Assembly (NCBI GenBank): GCA_015066745.1
Contig: SVNW01000023.1
Location: forward strand, 1 to 46,696
Source: Ruminococcus sp.
GTDB taxonomy: Bacteria; Bacillota; Clostridia; Oscillospirales; Ruminococcaceae
DNA length: 46,696 nucleotides
Direction of reading: 5' to 3'
Both the position numbers and the translations under genes were made by a program. The first letter of the stretch is position 1. Each line of letters begins with the position of its first letter. The notes under the pieces were generated by a model. That model made no database searches and was not told the origin of the DNA. It worked only from the letters and a program-made list of their open reading frames with translations. Below, in pieces: positions 8,715 to 16,751 of this stretch.

Positions 8715-8747
8715 AAAAACAGCTTCGCATCTTTGAAGCTGTTTTTT
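8715..8747 (+). terminator. Intrinsic terminator of the sugar ABC operon
   Basis: AAAAACAGCTTC (8715-8726) pairs with GAAGCTGTTTTT (8735-8746) in a stem with an 8-nt loop, ending in a T run. Confidence 0.9.
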
Positions 8748-8775
8748 TGTGGAATTTTGAAAATAACACTGAAAC

Positions 8776-8830
8776 TTGACAAAAATAATATAATAATGTA
8801 TTATATAAAATAGGTTATTGTATAAAATAG
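8776..8830 (+). promoter_or_regulatory. Promoter of the ArsR gene with a 10-bp direct repeat
   Basis: TTGACA (8776-8781) and TATTAT (8799-8804) are separated by 17 bp. TATAAAATAG occurs at 8804-8813 and again at 8821-8830, a 17-bp period that covers the likely transcription start. The placement suits an autoregulatory operator for the metal sensor encoded 35 bp further on, but it is not the classic inverted repeat of this family. Confidence 0.6.
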
Positions 8831-8864
8831 ATAGTTTAGTCTGTTAGTTATGGAAGGAAGTTTT

Positions 8865-9218
8865 ATGAAAGACGAAATGCTTTGTGAAGAAAATAAGGTA
8901 CATGACAATATTGTTGAGAAGGTATCAGGGGAGTTGCCAAAAGAGGAGATAGTTTCTGACCTTGCAGAACTTTTCAAAATATTTGGTGACAGAACGAGAT
9001 TGAAGATATTATTTGTTCTTTTGAAAGAAGAAATGTGTGTGTGTGATATAGCTCATATACTCGGAATGCAGCAATCAGCTATTTCTCATCAGCTTCGTGT
9101 ACTTAAACAATCCCGTCTTGTAAAGTTTCGTAAAGAAGGAAAGACTGTATTTTATTCGCTTGCCGATGCACATGTAAAGACTGTTCTTAGTCAGGGTATG
9201 GAGCATATTACTGAATAG
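8865..9218 (+). CDS. ArsR/SmtB-family metal-responsive repressor (CadC-like)
   Basis: The 117-residue product is a winged-helix DNA-binding repressor. GGAAGGAAG just upstream selects the ATG at 8865 over an in-frame ATG at 8850. The recognition region reads GMQQSAISHQLRVLKQ. Two metal sites can be read. The first is a cysteine site with Cys7 and C58-V-C60, the same numbering as the cadmium/lead site of plasmid pI258 CadC. The second is an alpha-5 zinc-type site, Asp-x-His near ADAH followed by His and Glu at the SmtB spacing (11 then 3 residues). Family members release DNA when they bind Cd, Pb or Zn. No efflux pump or metal transporter lies beside it, so its regulon is unclear; it may act mainly on itself or on distant genes. 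Confidence 0.88.
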   Translation: MKDEMLCEENKVHDNIVEKVSGELPKEEIVSDLAELFKIFGDRTRLKILFVLLKEEMCVCDIAHILGMQQSAISHQLRVLKQSRLVKFRKEGKTVFYSLADAHVKTVLSQGMEHITE

Positions 9219-9288
9219 TTAATATAACTGTAATAATTTTTGTGAAAAATAGCTATATGGTTTGAATCAAAATATTGCAGTTTATGAA

Positions 9289-9318
9289 TTGACCGTTATA
9301 AAAGTAATTTGTTATACT
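9289..9318 (+). promoter_or_regulatory. Promoter of the orphan binding-protein gene
   Basis: TTGACC (9289-9294) and TATACT (9313-9318) are separated by 18 bp, about 115 bp upstream of the start codon. Confidence 0.6.
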
Positions 9319-9434
9319 ATATATAGGTTATATTAAAAAGGATAGAAATTCATTGCAAAGTTAAGCATGGTTAAGTAAGATAATAAATAAAACATATTTT
9401 ATTTATTATAATGATAGGTGGAAAGGAATGTTGT

Positions 9435-10811
9435 ATGATGAAAATTAAGAAGATATTGATAATGCTTGCTGCTATTTCTATGACAGCCGCTTTTGCATCA
9501 TGCGGTAAAGAAAAGGAATCAAGTAGCGTAGATAATCTGGATTCGGCTACACGTGAAGAACTTGCTCTGATTGCTGCACAGGACTCAAGGCTTACAGGTG
9601 AACTTGAGAACAAGACAGTAAAATGGATGGCTAACTGGGGTTTTAGCACGGAGAGTCATAGTGAGCTTGTTGTATTTCAGGAGAGATACGGCGGAAAAGT
9701 TGAAGAAACTATAGTTCCGTGGGAATCTCGTTATGAAAAACTCGCAACATCTATAAACGGAGATGAAGGTATAGACTTCTTCCCGGCAGGTGATGCAGAT
9801 GCTTTTCCTAAGGGAGCTATAAAAAATATGTTCGTTCCTGTTGATGAATATATTGATTTTGATTCTGACCTCTGGAAAGACGTTAAGAAATTCAATGATA
9901 TGATGCAGTGGGACGGAAGTCATTACATAATATGTACAGACCTTAACGGTGACAATACCGCTGTTATTTATAATAAAGATACTATCGAAGAATACGGACT
10001 TGATGACCCTGCAGAACTTTTTGAAAAAGGTGAATGGACATGGGATACATTCAAGAGTATTCTTGATGAATTCGTTGATCCGGAAAACGGTCTTTATGGT
10101 ATAGACGGTTACTGGACAGAAGCAGCTCTTTCGGTAACTACAGGTGTACCATATATAGGAATCAAGGGCGGTAAACTTGTAAATAACCTCAGAGACCCTG
10201 CTCTTGAACGTGTTCAGAACTTCATGGCAGAACTTTATAAAGATGGTTGTGTTATAGATAAAGAACAGTTTGACTGGAACGAGATGCCGTCATTTATCGG
10301 TGAAGGAAAAGAACTCTTCTACCCATGCGGTTTATGGGCTCTCTACAAACCAAAGGCTGACTGGAGCAAGACATTCGGAGAAAATGTAGCATTTGTTCCT
10401 ATGCCTAAGGATCCGGAGTCAGATGTTTATTACATACCATCAACACTTGAAGGCTACATGATGGTATCAGGAGGAAAGAATCCTGAGGGTGTTGCAAAGT
10501 TTGCAGACTGTAAGAGAGCTACACTTCTTAATGAAAATCTTCAGAAAATCGGAAATGAGATGCTCGTTGAAGCTCATGGCTGGAATCAGGAAATGCTTGA
10601 TATGAAGGATAAGATGAAGGAAATGGCTATGGCAAATCCTATTATTGATTCATATACAGGTGTAAGTGCTGATATAGCAAGTACACTTGACAGTGGTGAA
10701 TACGGAATACGTGCTTCACTTCAGGGTGGTGTATCATGGGCAGAAACTGTTGCAGCATGCTACAGCGTTATGGACGCACTGATAAATGATGCAAACAATG
10801 GTATAACCTGA
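9435..10811 (+). CDS. Orphan sugar-binding lipoprotein (ABC substrate-binding protein)
   Basis: AAAGGA (9422-9427) lies 7 nt before the ATG at 9435, which is favoured over an in-frame ATG at 9411. The signal peptide ends in the lipobox AFASC, followed by GKEKESSS. The mature domain has family 1 binding-protein features such as TAVIYNKDTIEEYGL, GEWTWDTFKSILDEF and a FYPCGLWALYKP segment. The length (459 aa) is normal. It is flanked by its own promoter and terminator, and no permease follows. It may load its ligand onto the permeases at 6894-8707 or onto a transporter elsewhere. It is clearly different in sequence from the binding protein at 5387. Confidence 0.87.
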   Translation: MMKIKKILIMLAAISMTAAFASCGKEKESSSVDNLDSATREELALIAAQDSRLTGELENKTVKWMANWGFSTESHSELVVFQERYGGKVEETIVPWESRYEKLATSINGDEGIDFFPAGDADAFPKGAIKNMFVPVDEYIDFDSDLWKDVKKFNDMMQWDGSHYIICTDLNGDNTAVIYNKDTIEEYGLDDPAELFEKGEWTWDTFKSILDEFVDPENGLYGIDGYWTEAALSVTTGVPYIGIKGGKLVNNLRDPALERVQNFMAELYKDGCVIDKEQFDWNEMPSFIGEGKELFYPCGLWALYKPKADWSKTFGENVAFVPMPKDPESDVYYIPSTLEGYMMVSGGKNPEGVAKFADCKRATLLNENLQKIGNEMLVEAHGWNQEMLDMKDKMKEMAMANPIIDSYTGVSADIASTLDSGEYGIRASLQGGVSWAETVAACYSVMDALINDANNGIT

Positions 10812-10840
10812 TTTTGATCATATTATAATTTTATAAAAAT

Positions 10841-10872
10841 AAAAAAGCTGCACATTGATGTGTAGCTTTTTT
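10841..10872. terminator. Bidirectional terminator
   Basis: AAAAAAGCTGCACA (10841-10854) pairs with TGTGTAGCTTTTTT (10859-10872) apart from one G-U pair. It has T runs in both directions and serves the convergent genes ending at 10811 and 10890. Confidence 0.88.
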
Positions 10873-10889
10873 ATATAAAATTAGTAATG

Positions 10890-11828
10890 TTATAAATCTT
10901 TTTTTATTCCCTGATATGTTCTACGACGTCGCAGTTCTTTATCTATGCCGTTTAGTACAGCTTTCTTGTTTGCAGTCCACAGGGGAGCGATAAGAGTTCT
11001 TTTATCGCCGTCACCGGTTACACGTTCTATTATTATATTTTCGTCCATTATTTCTATCTGGTCGCATATGAGAGCTATGTATTCTTCAAGTGTAAGAAGA
11101 TTAAACGGTAAAGCTTCGTATTCTTTTGCAAGAGCGGTATTTTTTATTATGTGGAGCATATGTATCTTGACACTATGAGGCTTTAGTTTTGAAACTTCTC
11201 TTGCAGTCTGCATCATCATTTCGGTACTTTCTCCGGGAAGGCCGTTTATTATGTGTACACAGATATTTATATTTCTTTCTTTTAAAAGTCGGTAGGTATC
11301 AAGAAAATCCTGATATGTATGACATCTGTTTATACTGCAGGCGGTTTTATCATGTATGGTCTGGAGTCCGAGTTCGACCGTGAGATATGTGCTTTCAGAG
11401 AGTTTTTTCAGATAGTCTGCAATTTCTGTATCTACGCAGTCGGCTCTTGTAGCTATTGAAATTCCCACTGTATTTTCAAAGGAGAGTGCTTCGCTGTACA
11501 TCTTTTTAAGAGTTTCAAGTGGTGCATATGTGTTTGAACCGGCTTGAAAATAGGGGATATACAGACATTCTCCCCACTTTTTTTTAAGGATCTCTTTTTG
11601 CATATAAAGCTGATTTGTTATACTTATATCGGCGCTCTGAGAAAAGTCGCCACTTAAAGAAGCAGAGCAATATGTACACCCTCCGGTAGATTTTTTGCCG
11701 TCACGATTAGGACATGAAAGTCCGGCATTTACAGAAAGCTTTACCACTTTCTGACCAAATCGGTTTTTTAAATAATCATTTTGAGTGAGATAACATTTTC
11801 CGCTATTTTTTTTGATAAAAGCAGACAT
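10890..11828 (-). CDS. Radical SAM protein, YhcC-like (TIGR01212 type)
   Basis: The 312-residue product has the radical SAM cluster cysteines C39, C51 and C54 within LSCPNRDG and GGCTYCSAS, the pattern typical of the YhcC family. Downstream features include GISIATRADC, YLTVELGLQT and HIINGLPGES, which build the TIM-barrel and S-adenosylmethionine site. Enzymes of this kind cleave S-adenosylmethionine to start radical chemistry; the substrate of the YhcC family is not established, with roles in RNA modification suggested by relatives. AAAGGAGA lies about 8 nt before the ATG. The gene is alone on its strand. Confidence 0.87.
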   Translation of the reverse strand: MSAFIKKNSGKCYLTQNDYLKNRFGQKVVKLSVNAGLSCPNRDGKKSTGGCTYCSASLSGDFSQSADISITNQLYMQKEILKKKWGECLYIPYFQAGSNTYAPLETLKKMYSEALSFENTVGISIATRADCVDTEIADYLKKLSESTYLTVELGLQTIHDKTACSINRCHTYQDFLDTYRLLKERNINICVHIINGLPGESTEMMMQTAREVSKLKPHSVKIHMLHIIKNTALAKEYEALPFNLLTLEEYIALICDQIEIMDENIIIERVTGDGDKRTLIAPLWTANKKAVLNGIDKELRRRRTYQGIKKDL

Positions 11829-11876
11829 GAAAGCATTCTCCTTTTTGGTTAAAGTGTTATTAATAGTGTTGACATA

Positions 11877-11905
11877 TTGATTTTATTTTTTTTATATGTT
11901 ATACT
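11877..11905 (+). promoter_or_regulatory. Promoter of the epimerase gene
   Basis: TTGATT (11877-11882) and TATACT (11900-11905) are separated by 17 bp. An overlapping TTGACA at 11869-11874 has no good -10 at its spacing. The long AT-rich leader to 12010 shows no other structure. Confidence 0.6.
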
Positions 11906-12009
11906 TATAATTGAATGTATGGAATATAATATAATATATTTATTATACAACATAACGGTTGTTATATCAATATCATACAGATATTTTCGGGTAAAAAGGA
12001 GGAATGAAA

Positions 12010-12966
12010 ATGAATAAGGTTTTGGTTACAGGGGCATGTGGTTTAATTGGAGAACATATATGTTCAGGTCTTTTGGAAAGAGGTAATATAGTAGTCGCTC
12101 TTGATTCAAAATCCAGCCAGTATAATGAAAACAAAGAAAATTATAGATTTGAAAAAGCTGATTATGCTGATAAGGCAATATTCGAAAGAATTTTCAGACA
12201 GGAAAAAATAGATGCGGTAATTCATGTAGCTTGTACAGTAGATAATGATCTTAGTAATATAGTAACATCAGAAGATGTGAAAAAGTCACAGATGTATGAT
12301 GACTTTCTTTACTCTATGGCGCTTGAATCAGGTGTAGGTAAATTTATTCTTATAAGTACAAGTCAGGTGTACGAATTCCCGAAATCAAGAGAACCGATTC
12401 GTGAAACAGATAAAGTTAAAATAGATTCAAATTATGCTAAGTTAAAATACGATTCAGAAAGAAAACTCGCAACTGTTATAAATGGTAAAACATCAATGAT
12501 ATCGGCAGCTTTAAGAGTTGCTCCTGTGTATACAAATGATTATTCTGAAAATCTTCTCAGTAAAATAATTGATCCTGACACAAAGAGTCTTTTTATATAT
12601 CACAATGGTGAGTATGGATTTCATTTTTGTTGTCTTCACAATCTTGTTGAATTTATATTGTGTTTTCTTAAAGTGGCAGAAAGTACAAAATATACAGGTA
12701 TATATAATATTTGCGACGAACATACGATTTCAGTACGTGAAATAATAAAATATGCGCGTGAGAGAAATACATTTGGTCCGGTCCTTCAGAGAAAAGTAAA
12801 TATGGATTTGCTGAAGAATAAACTTGGAAAGATAACAAACAGAAACGAAGCAAAGACCAATTACAGATATATAGACCTTGAAACGTTTTTTAATAATAAT
12901 ATTCTTGATGGTACTAAAGCGAAAAAAGTATGTAATTTTAAATGGAATATAGATAATACAAAATAA
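12010..12966 (+). CDS. NAD(P)-dependent epimerase/dehydratase (extended SDR)
   Basis: The 318-residue product starts MNKVLVTGACGLIGEHI with the Rossmann glycine motif G8xxG11xxG14. The catalytic residues are the Y142xxxK146 pair (NYAKLKYDSE) and Ser/Thr near 116-118 (ISTSQVYEF). AGGAGG at 11997-12002 favours the ATG at 12010 over the one at 12004. Relatives act on nucleotide sugars, as in UDP-glucose 4-epimerases and dTDP-glucose dehydratases. The C-terminal half is divergent and the substrate cannot be assigned. The O-antigen-ligase-like gene next door, convergent with it, suggests surface polysaccharide work, but the two are not in one operon. Confidence 0.82.
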   Translation: MNKVLVTGACGLIGEHICSGLLERGNIVVALDSKSSQYNENKENYRFEKADYADKAIFERIFRQEKIDAVIHVACTVDNDLSNIVTSEDVKKSQMYDDFLYSMALESGVGKFILISTSQVYEFPKSREPIRETDKVKIDSNYAKLKYDSERKLATVINGKTSMISAALRVAPVYTNDYSENLLSKIIDPDTKSLFIYHNGEYGFHFCCLHNLVEFILCFLKVAESTKYTGIYNICDEHTISVREIIKYARERNTFGPVLQRKVNMDLLKNKLGKITNRNEAKTNYRYIDLETFFNNNILDGTKAKKVCNFKWNIDNTK

Positions 12967-12997
12967 AAAAGTCGGTGTTTTTATGCACCGACTTTTT
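12966..12997. terminator. Bidirectional terminator
   Basis: AAAAAGTCGGTG pairs with CACCGACTTTTT around an 8-nt loop, starting right at the epimerase stop codon. It serves convergent genes on both strands. Confidence 0.88.
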
Positions 12998-13009
12998 GGT
13001 TTGGTATTA

Positions 13010-14545
13010 TTATTTTTCTTTTTCATATGAAGCACAGCTTATTCCGAGCATAAGCCAGATAAATGGCGCTACAGAAGCGACACTGTTATTTATAAAGCTT
13101 ATAAATACATAAACTATAACGCATGTAAATGCGGCAAAGTTTGTCCAGATACATTTACCTGATATAAATTTTGCAACCTTTTTTATTGCAACTATCAGAG
13201 AATATATAATTGTTGAAATAAACGCAATGCAAAACGGAATACCGAATGTAGCCATGTAAAATATATAATCATTATATGGACGGTCAACGGTCATATCTTT
13301 TTTTATATCAAGTTCTTGTATATCATACTGAAAGTTGATATTTACTATTGCTGTTCCTTCAGGTCCAAGACCAAATCCGGGAAAGTCGCTTATAAACACA
13401 GAAACTTTATTCCATAAGAAATTATATACTTCTGATATGTTGTATACATTCAATTCCTCTTTGATAAGCATTCCGAAAGCATCTATTCTTTTTGAACCTT
13501 CCTGCCAGATTATAGCGCCGTCATAGAGTTTAAAGCCGTTTATGAAAATCATAATAAGACTGCCGACAAAACCTATCAGAAGAAGTGCAAGAGGTGTAAC
13601 TGAGAACTTTTCTGATTTTTTCTTTTTTGCAACAGCAATAATTATCATGCATATAAGTATAATAGCAGCACTTACAAATCCCATAAGTGTCTGAGTCTTT
13701 ACAAGTAAAAATGCTGCTGGTAAAACAGCTATCTGGTATATTGCTTTTCTTTTTGAAGATTCATCGAAAATAGCACCGGTGCATGCGATGATCAGACCTA
13801 CAGAGAGGAAAAATGCGAGGAATATCGGGCTTCCGGTACTTCCGCTTGGAAGTCTGAGATTATTAAGTCCTAACAATGGTATATTGTTGTAAAAATTACT
13901 TACACCGATAATCTGAGCCAAAGACCATATTGATTGTAAAAATACGATAAGTATAACAGTATCAAAAACTTTTTTTACAGCTTTTTTATCGGTTATTGAG
14001 ATACCACCAAGGAAAACAAACATAAAACTCATGTATGTAAGAAAACCTTCGTATCTGCCATAACGGTAACCAAGAAACCACGAATAGTTCGGGATATTTG
14101 AAAAAGATTTTAGCGATGATATATACATAAATATAAACATAACAGCGATTGCGATACAAGGAAATATCTGTTTTTTAGTGAGCGTCTGTTTTATAACAGC
14201 GATAATAAATATACACGCTCCCAGAAGTCCGGCAACAGCAAGTCCTATAGCAGGAAGTATACGCCAGTCAAATATGAGGCTTCCGAAAAATCCGTTTACA
14301 TTGTTTTCATTCCATATTCCATCTGATTGAATGCTACCGGGAGTAGAGTATATAGAAGTTGTGTTTATCGCTATTACTTCTGCAATACCACTGAAAACAA
14401 AAATAAATAACAATCCTATGGCTAATGCTGTTCCTGCAAATTTGTTGAACTGGTCATGAGTCATATTCAGTATAAAGTTTGATTTTTCGGTGGTATTGAA
14501 AATGGTTTTGTGAAACTTCTGCGGTTTCTGAGGAGTTTCTGACAT
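13010..14545 (-). CDS. O-antigen ligase/polymerase-like polytopic membrane protein (Wzy_C type)
   Basis: The 511-residue protein has about a dozen hydrophobic segments. The Wzy_C/O-antigen-ligase traits are the YGRYEGFLTYMSFMF region, the SGSTGSPIFLAFFLS region, and a large loop with FPGFGLGPEG followed by DRPYNDYIFYMATFGIP. In relatives these loops carry the arginine and histidine/aspartate residues that transfer or polymerise lipid-linked glycans outside the membrane. In a Gram-positive cell this would act on a capsule, exopolysaccharide or protein glycan. AAAGGA lies about 12 nt before the start. No glycosyltransferase genes accompany it, so its substrate is unknown. Confidence 0.75.
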   Translation of the reverse strand: MSETPQKPQKFHKTIFNTTEKSNFILNMTHDQFNKFAGTALAIGLLFIFVFSGIAEVIAINTTSIYSTPGSIQSDGIWNENNVNGFFGSLIFDWRILPAIGLAVAGLLGACIFIIAVIKQTLTKKQIFPCIAIAVMFIFMYISSLKSFSNIPNYSWFLGYRYGRYEGFLTYMSFMFVFLGGISITDKKAVKKVFDTVILIVFLQSIWSLAQIIGVSNFYNNIPLLGLNNLRLPSGSTGSPIFLAFFLSVGLIIACTGAIFDESSKRKAIYQIAVLPAAFLLVKTQTLMGFVSAAIILICMIIIAVAKKKKSEKFSVTPLALLLIGFVGSLIMIFINGFKLYDGAIIWQEGSKRIDAFGMLIKEELNVYNISEVYNFLWNKVSVFISDFPGFGLGPEGTAIVNINFQYDIQELDIKKDMTVDRPYNDYIFYMATFGIPFCIAFISTIIYSLIVAIKKVAKFISGKCIWTNFAAFTCVIVYVFISFINNSVASVAPFIWLMLGISCASYEKEK

Positions 14546-14586
14546 AAGAAATTCAATCCTTTCTTAAAAAAATGCGTACATACAAC

Positions 14587-14614
14587 GATACCCTACTTTT
14601 TGCGGTAGGGTATC
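14587..14614 (-). terminator. Stem-loop after rny
   Basis: GATACCCTAC (14587-14596) pairs exactly with GTAGGGTATC (14605-14614) just beyond the rny stop codon. The T run on the minus strand begins only about 14 nt after the stem, so termination may be incomplete and the next gene partly co-transcribed. Confidence 0.5.
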
Positions 14615-14621
14615 AGGAAAA

Positions 14622-16187
14622 TTATTTTGCATATTCTATTGAACGGCTCTCTCGAATGAGATGTACCTTTATCTGTCCCGGATAATCCATTTCGTTTTCG
14701 ATTCTCTTTACAATGTCTCTTGCAACAAGAACCATCTTTTCGTCATTGATAATTTCCGGAGTAACCATGATACGTACTTCACGTCCTGCCTGAACAGCAA
14801 AACATTTGTCAACGCCTTCATATGAAGAACATATCTCTTCAAGTTTTTCAAGACGTTTGATGTAGCTTTCATAGTTTTCGCTTCTTGCAGCAGGTCTTGC
14901 AGCAGAGATAGCGTCGGCTGCCTGTACTATGCAGGCGATTACTGTTGTAGGTTCAACGTCATTGTGGTGAGCTTCAACAGCGTGAATTACTTCAGCGCTT
15001 TCTTTGTATTTCTTACAAACATCAACGCCTATCTGAACATGAGAACCTTCAATTTCAGAAGTAAGCGCTTTACCGATATCATGGAGAAGTCCTGCACGTC
15101 TTGCAACATTTGCATCAACTCCAAGTTCGGAAGCGAGTATTCCGGCAAGCTGAGAAACTTCGATAGAATGGTTCAGAACATTCTGACGATAACTTGTACG
15201 GAATTTGAGACGACCTATAAGTTTTACAAGTTCATGGTTTATATTGTGAACATTTGTTTCGAGAACGGCACGTTCACCTTCCTGTTTGATCTTGTGTTCA
15301 ACTTCTCTTCTTGCTTTATCAACCATTTCTTCGATTCTTGTAGGGTGAATACGTCCGTCTGCGATAAGTCTTTCAAGAGCTATTCTTGCAACTTCACGAC
15401 GTACCTGATCAAAGCATGAAAGAGTGATAGCTTCAGGAGTGTCATCGATAATGAGATCAACACCTGTAAGAGTTTCGAGTGTTCGTATATTTCGACCTTC
15501 ACGACCTATTATACGACCTTTCATTTCATCGTTCGGGAGTGCGACAACCGATACGGAAGACTCTGAAACCTGTTCAGCTGCACATTTTGCTATAGCCAGA
15601 GAAATATAATTTCTTGCTTTTTCTTCACAGCTGTCTTTTACCTGTTGTTCATAAGCTGATATTTTAAGAGCTTTTTCGTGTACAAGTTCTGATTCAAGCT
15701 GAGAAATGATATAATCTTTGGCTTGTTCTCTTGTAAATTCTGAAATTTTTTCAAGTATATCGAGCTGATTTTTCTTTATTGTTTCAGCTTCGTTCAGTTT
15801 TTCATCAGCAGACTTTATCTTGTTCTGAAGAACTTCTTCTTTACGTTCAAGGTTGTCGTTTTTCTTATCAAGATTTTCTTCTTTTTGCTGAATTCTTCTT
15901 TCCTGTCTTGATATTTCACTGCGTCTGTCCTTGATTTCTTTGTCAGCTTCTGATTTTAACTTGTAAATTTCATCTTTTGCTTCAACAAGAGCGGTTTTTT
16001 TCTGATTTTCAATTTCGTTTTTTGCATCGTTAATAATCTGATCTGCTCTCTGTTCTGCGGTACCGATTGTTTCGGCTTCCTGGTTTTTTCTGAAAGCAAT
16101 ACCCTTATTAAAGAAAATGTATCCGGAAACAACAGCACCAATTATGAGTGCGAGCAAACAAATTATCGCTACTACGATAGGCGACAT
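14622..16187 (-). CDS. rny: Ribonuclease Y
   Basis: The 521-residue product is the membrane-anchored endoribonuclease that starts bulk mRNA decay in many Bacillota. Its order is an N-terminal membrane helix (about 4-26), a long charged coiled coil (about 33-180), a KH RNA-binding domain with [15 protein letters not shown] (224-238), and an HD phosphohydrolase domain whose metal pair H369-D370 lies in LLHDIGKA. The C-terminus [11 protein letters not shown] is typical. The length matches the family. A promoter about 315 bp upstream predicts a long leader. Confidence 0.97.
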   Translation of the reverse strand: MSPIVVAIICLLALIIGAVVSGYIFFNKGIAFRKNQEAETIGTAEQRADQIINDAKNEIENQKKTALVEAKDEIYKLKSEADKEIKDRRSEISRQERRIQQKEENLDKKNDNLERKEEVLQNKIKSADEKLNEAETIKKNQLDILEKISEFTREQAKDYIISQLESELVHEKALKISAYEQQVKDSCEEKARNYISLAIAKCAAEQVSESSVSVVALPNDEMKGRIIGREGRNIRTLETLTGVDLIIDDTPEAITLSCFDQVRREVARIALERLIADGRIHPTRIEEMVDKARREVEHKIKQEGERAVLETNVHNINHELVKLIGRLKFRTSYRQNVLNHSIEVSQLAGILASELGVDANVARRAGLLHDIGKALTSEIEGSHVQIGVDVCKKYKESAEVIHAVEAHHNDVEPTTVIACIVQAADAISAARPAARSENYESYIKRLEKLEEICSSYEGVDKCFAVQAGREVRIMVTPEIINDEKMVLVARDIVKRIENEMDYPGQIKVHLIRESRSIEYAK

Positions 16188-16499
16188 GGAAAATATTTTC
16201 CTCCCTTCACTGGTAAAATTAGTAATGTTAAACGCATACCCGTGAAACGTTCATAAAATTATTAAATTTTTAAACTTCAAGAAAATAATTCTCCGTGATT
16301 ATTTATTTGTTAAATTAAATATCGTATATGAGCTAATTATGTAAATTGAGAGATTAAAAAATAATTTATTTATAAAAGTCCTTTTAAAACCGGTAAATGC
16401 GTTTTATTTCACGTGTCAGAAGACACTGTTTAATAAGTACAATCAATGTCCTACTTATCAAAAACAATTGCATAAAAAATAAATAAATGCAATACTTCT
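16188..16499 (-). other. Long untranslated leader of rny
   Basis: These bases lie between the predicted rny promoter and its start codon. No convincing gene is present on either strand. The only clear structure is a small hairpin, GTGTC-AGAA-GACAC (16413-16426), near the 5' end of the predicted transcript. A leader of this length could hold a regulatory structure, but none that I recognise. Confidence 0.4.
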
Positions 16500-16528
16500 A
16501 TTTTATATCTTTTTAGGGCAAATGTCAA
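16500..16528 (-). promoter_or_regulatory. Likely rny promoter
   Basis: On the minus strand, TTGACA (complement of 16523-16528) and TAAAAT (complement of 16500-16505) are separated by 17 bp. Confidence 0.6.
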
Positions 16529-16662
16529 GATGCTTATTGCTTTTTTGATGATGTATCTAAAATAAAGTTTTAGGTTTTGTGTCAATAATACAAATATATA
16601 TAAAATAATTAAAAAAGTTTTTGTGACAGGTGTAAATTTTATTTGATTATACAAAAATTGCG

Positions 16663-16691
16663 TTGACGTTTTTTTGCTTTTTTAGTATACT
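16663..16691 (+). promoter_or_regulatory. Promoter of the GH30-dockerin gene
   Basis: TTGACG (16663-16668) and TATACT (16686-16691) are separated by 17 bp, about 60 bp upstream of the start codon. Confidence 0.75.
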
Positions 16692-16751
16692 AATATATAG
16701 TGAATTGTTATGTTAAGAAAGGATTGTATTTTTTTCTTAGGAGGAAGTTTT

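Noticed and set aside
16451-16654. Open frame of 67 codons on the minus strand before the GH30 gene
   Set aside because: It is low-complexity, AT-rich sequence, has no ribosome binding site and overlaps the predicted rny promoter.
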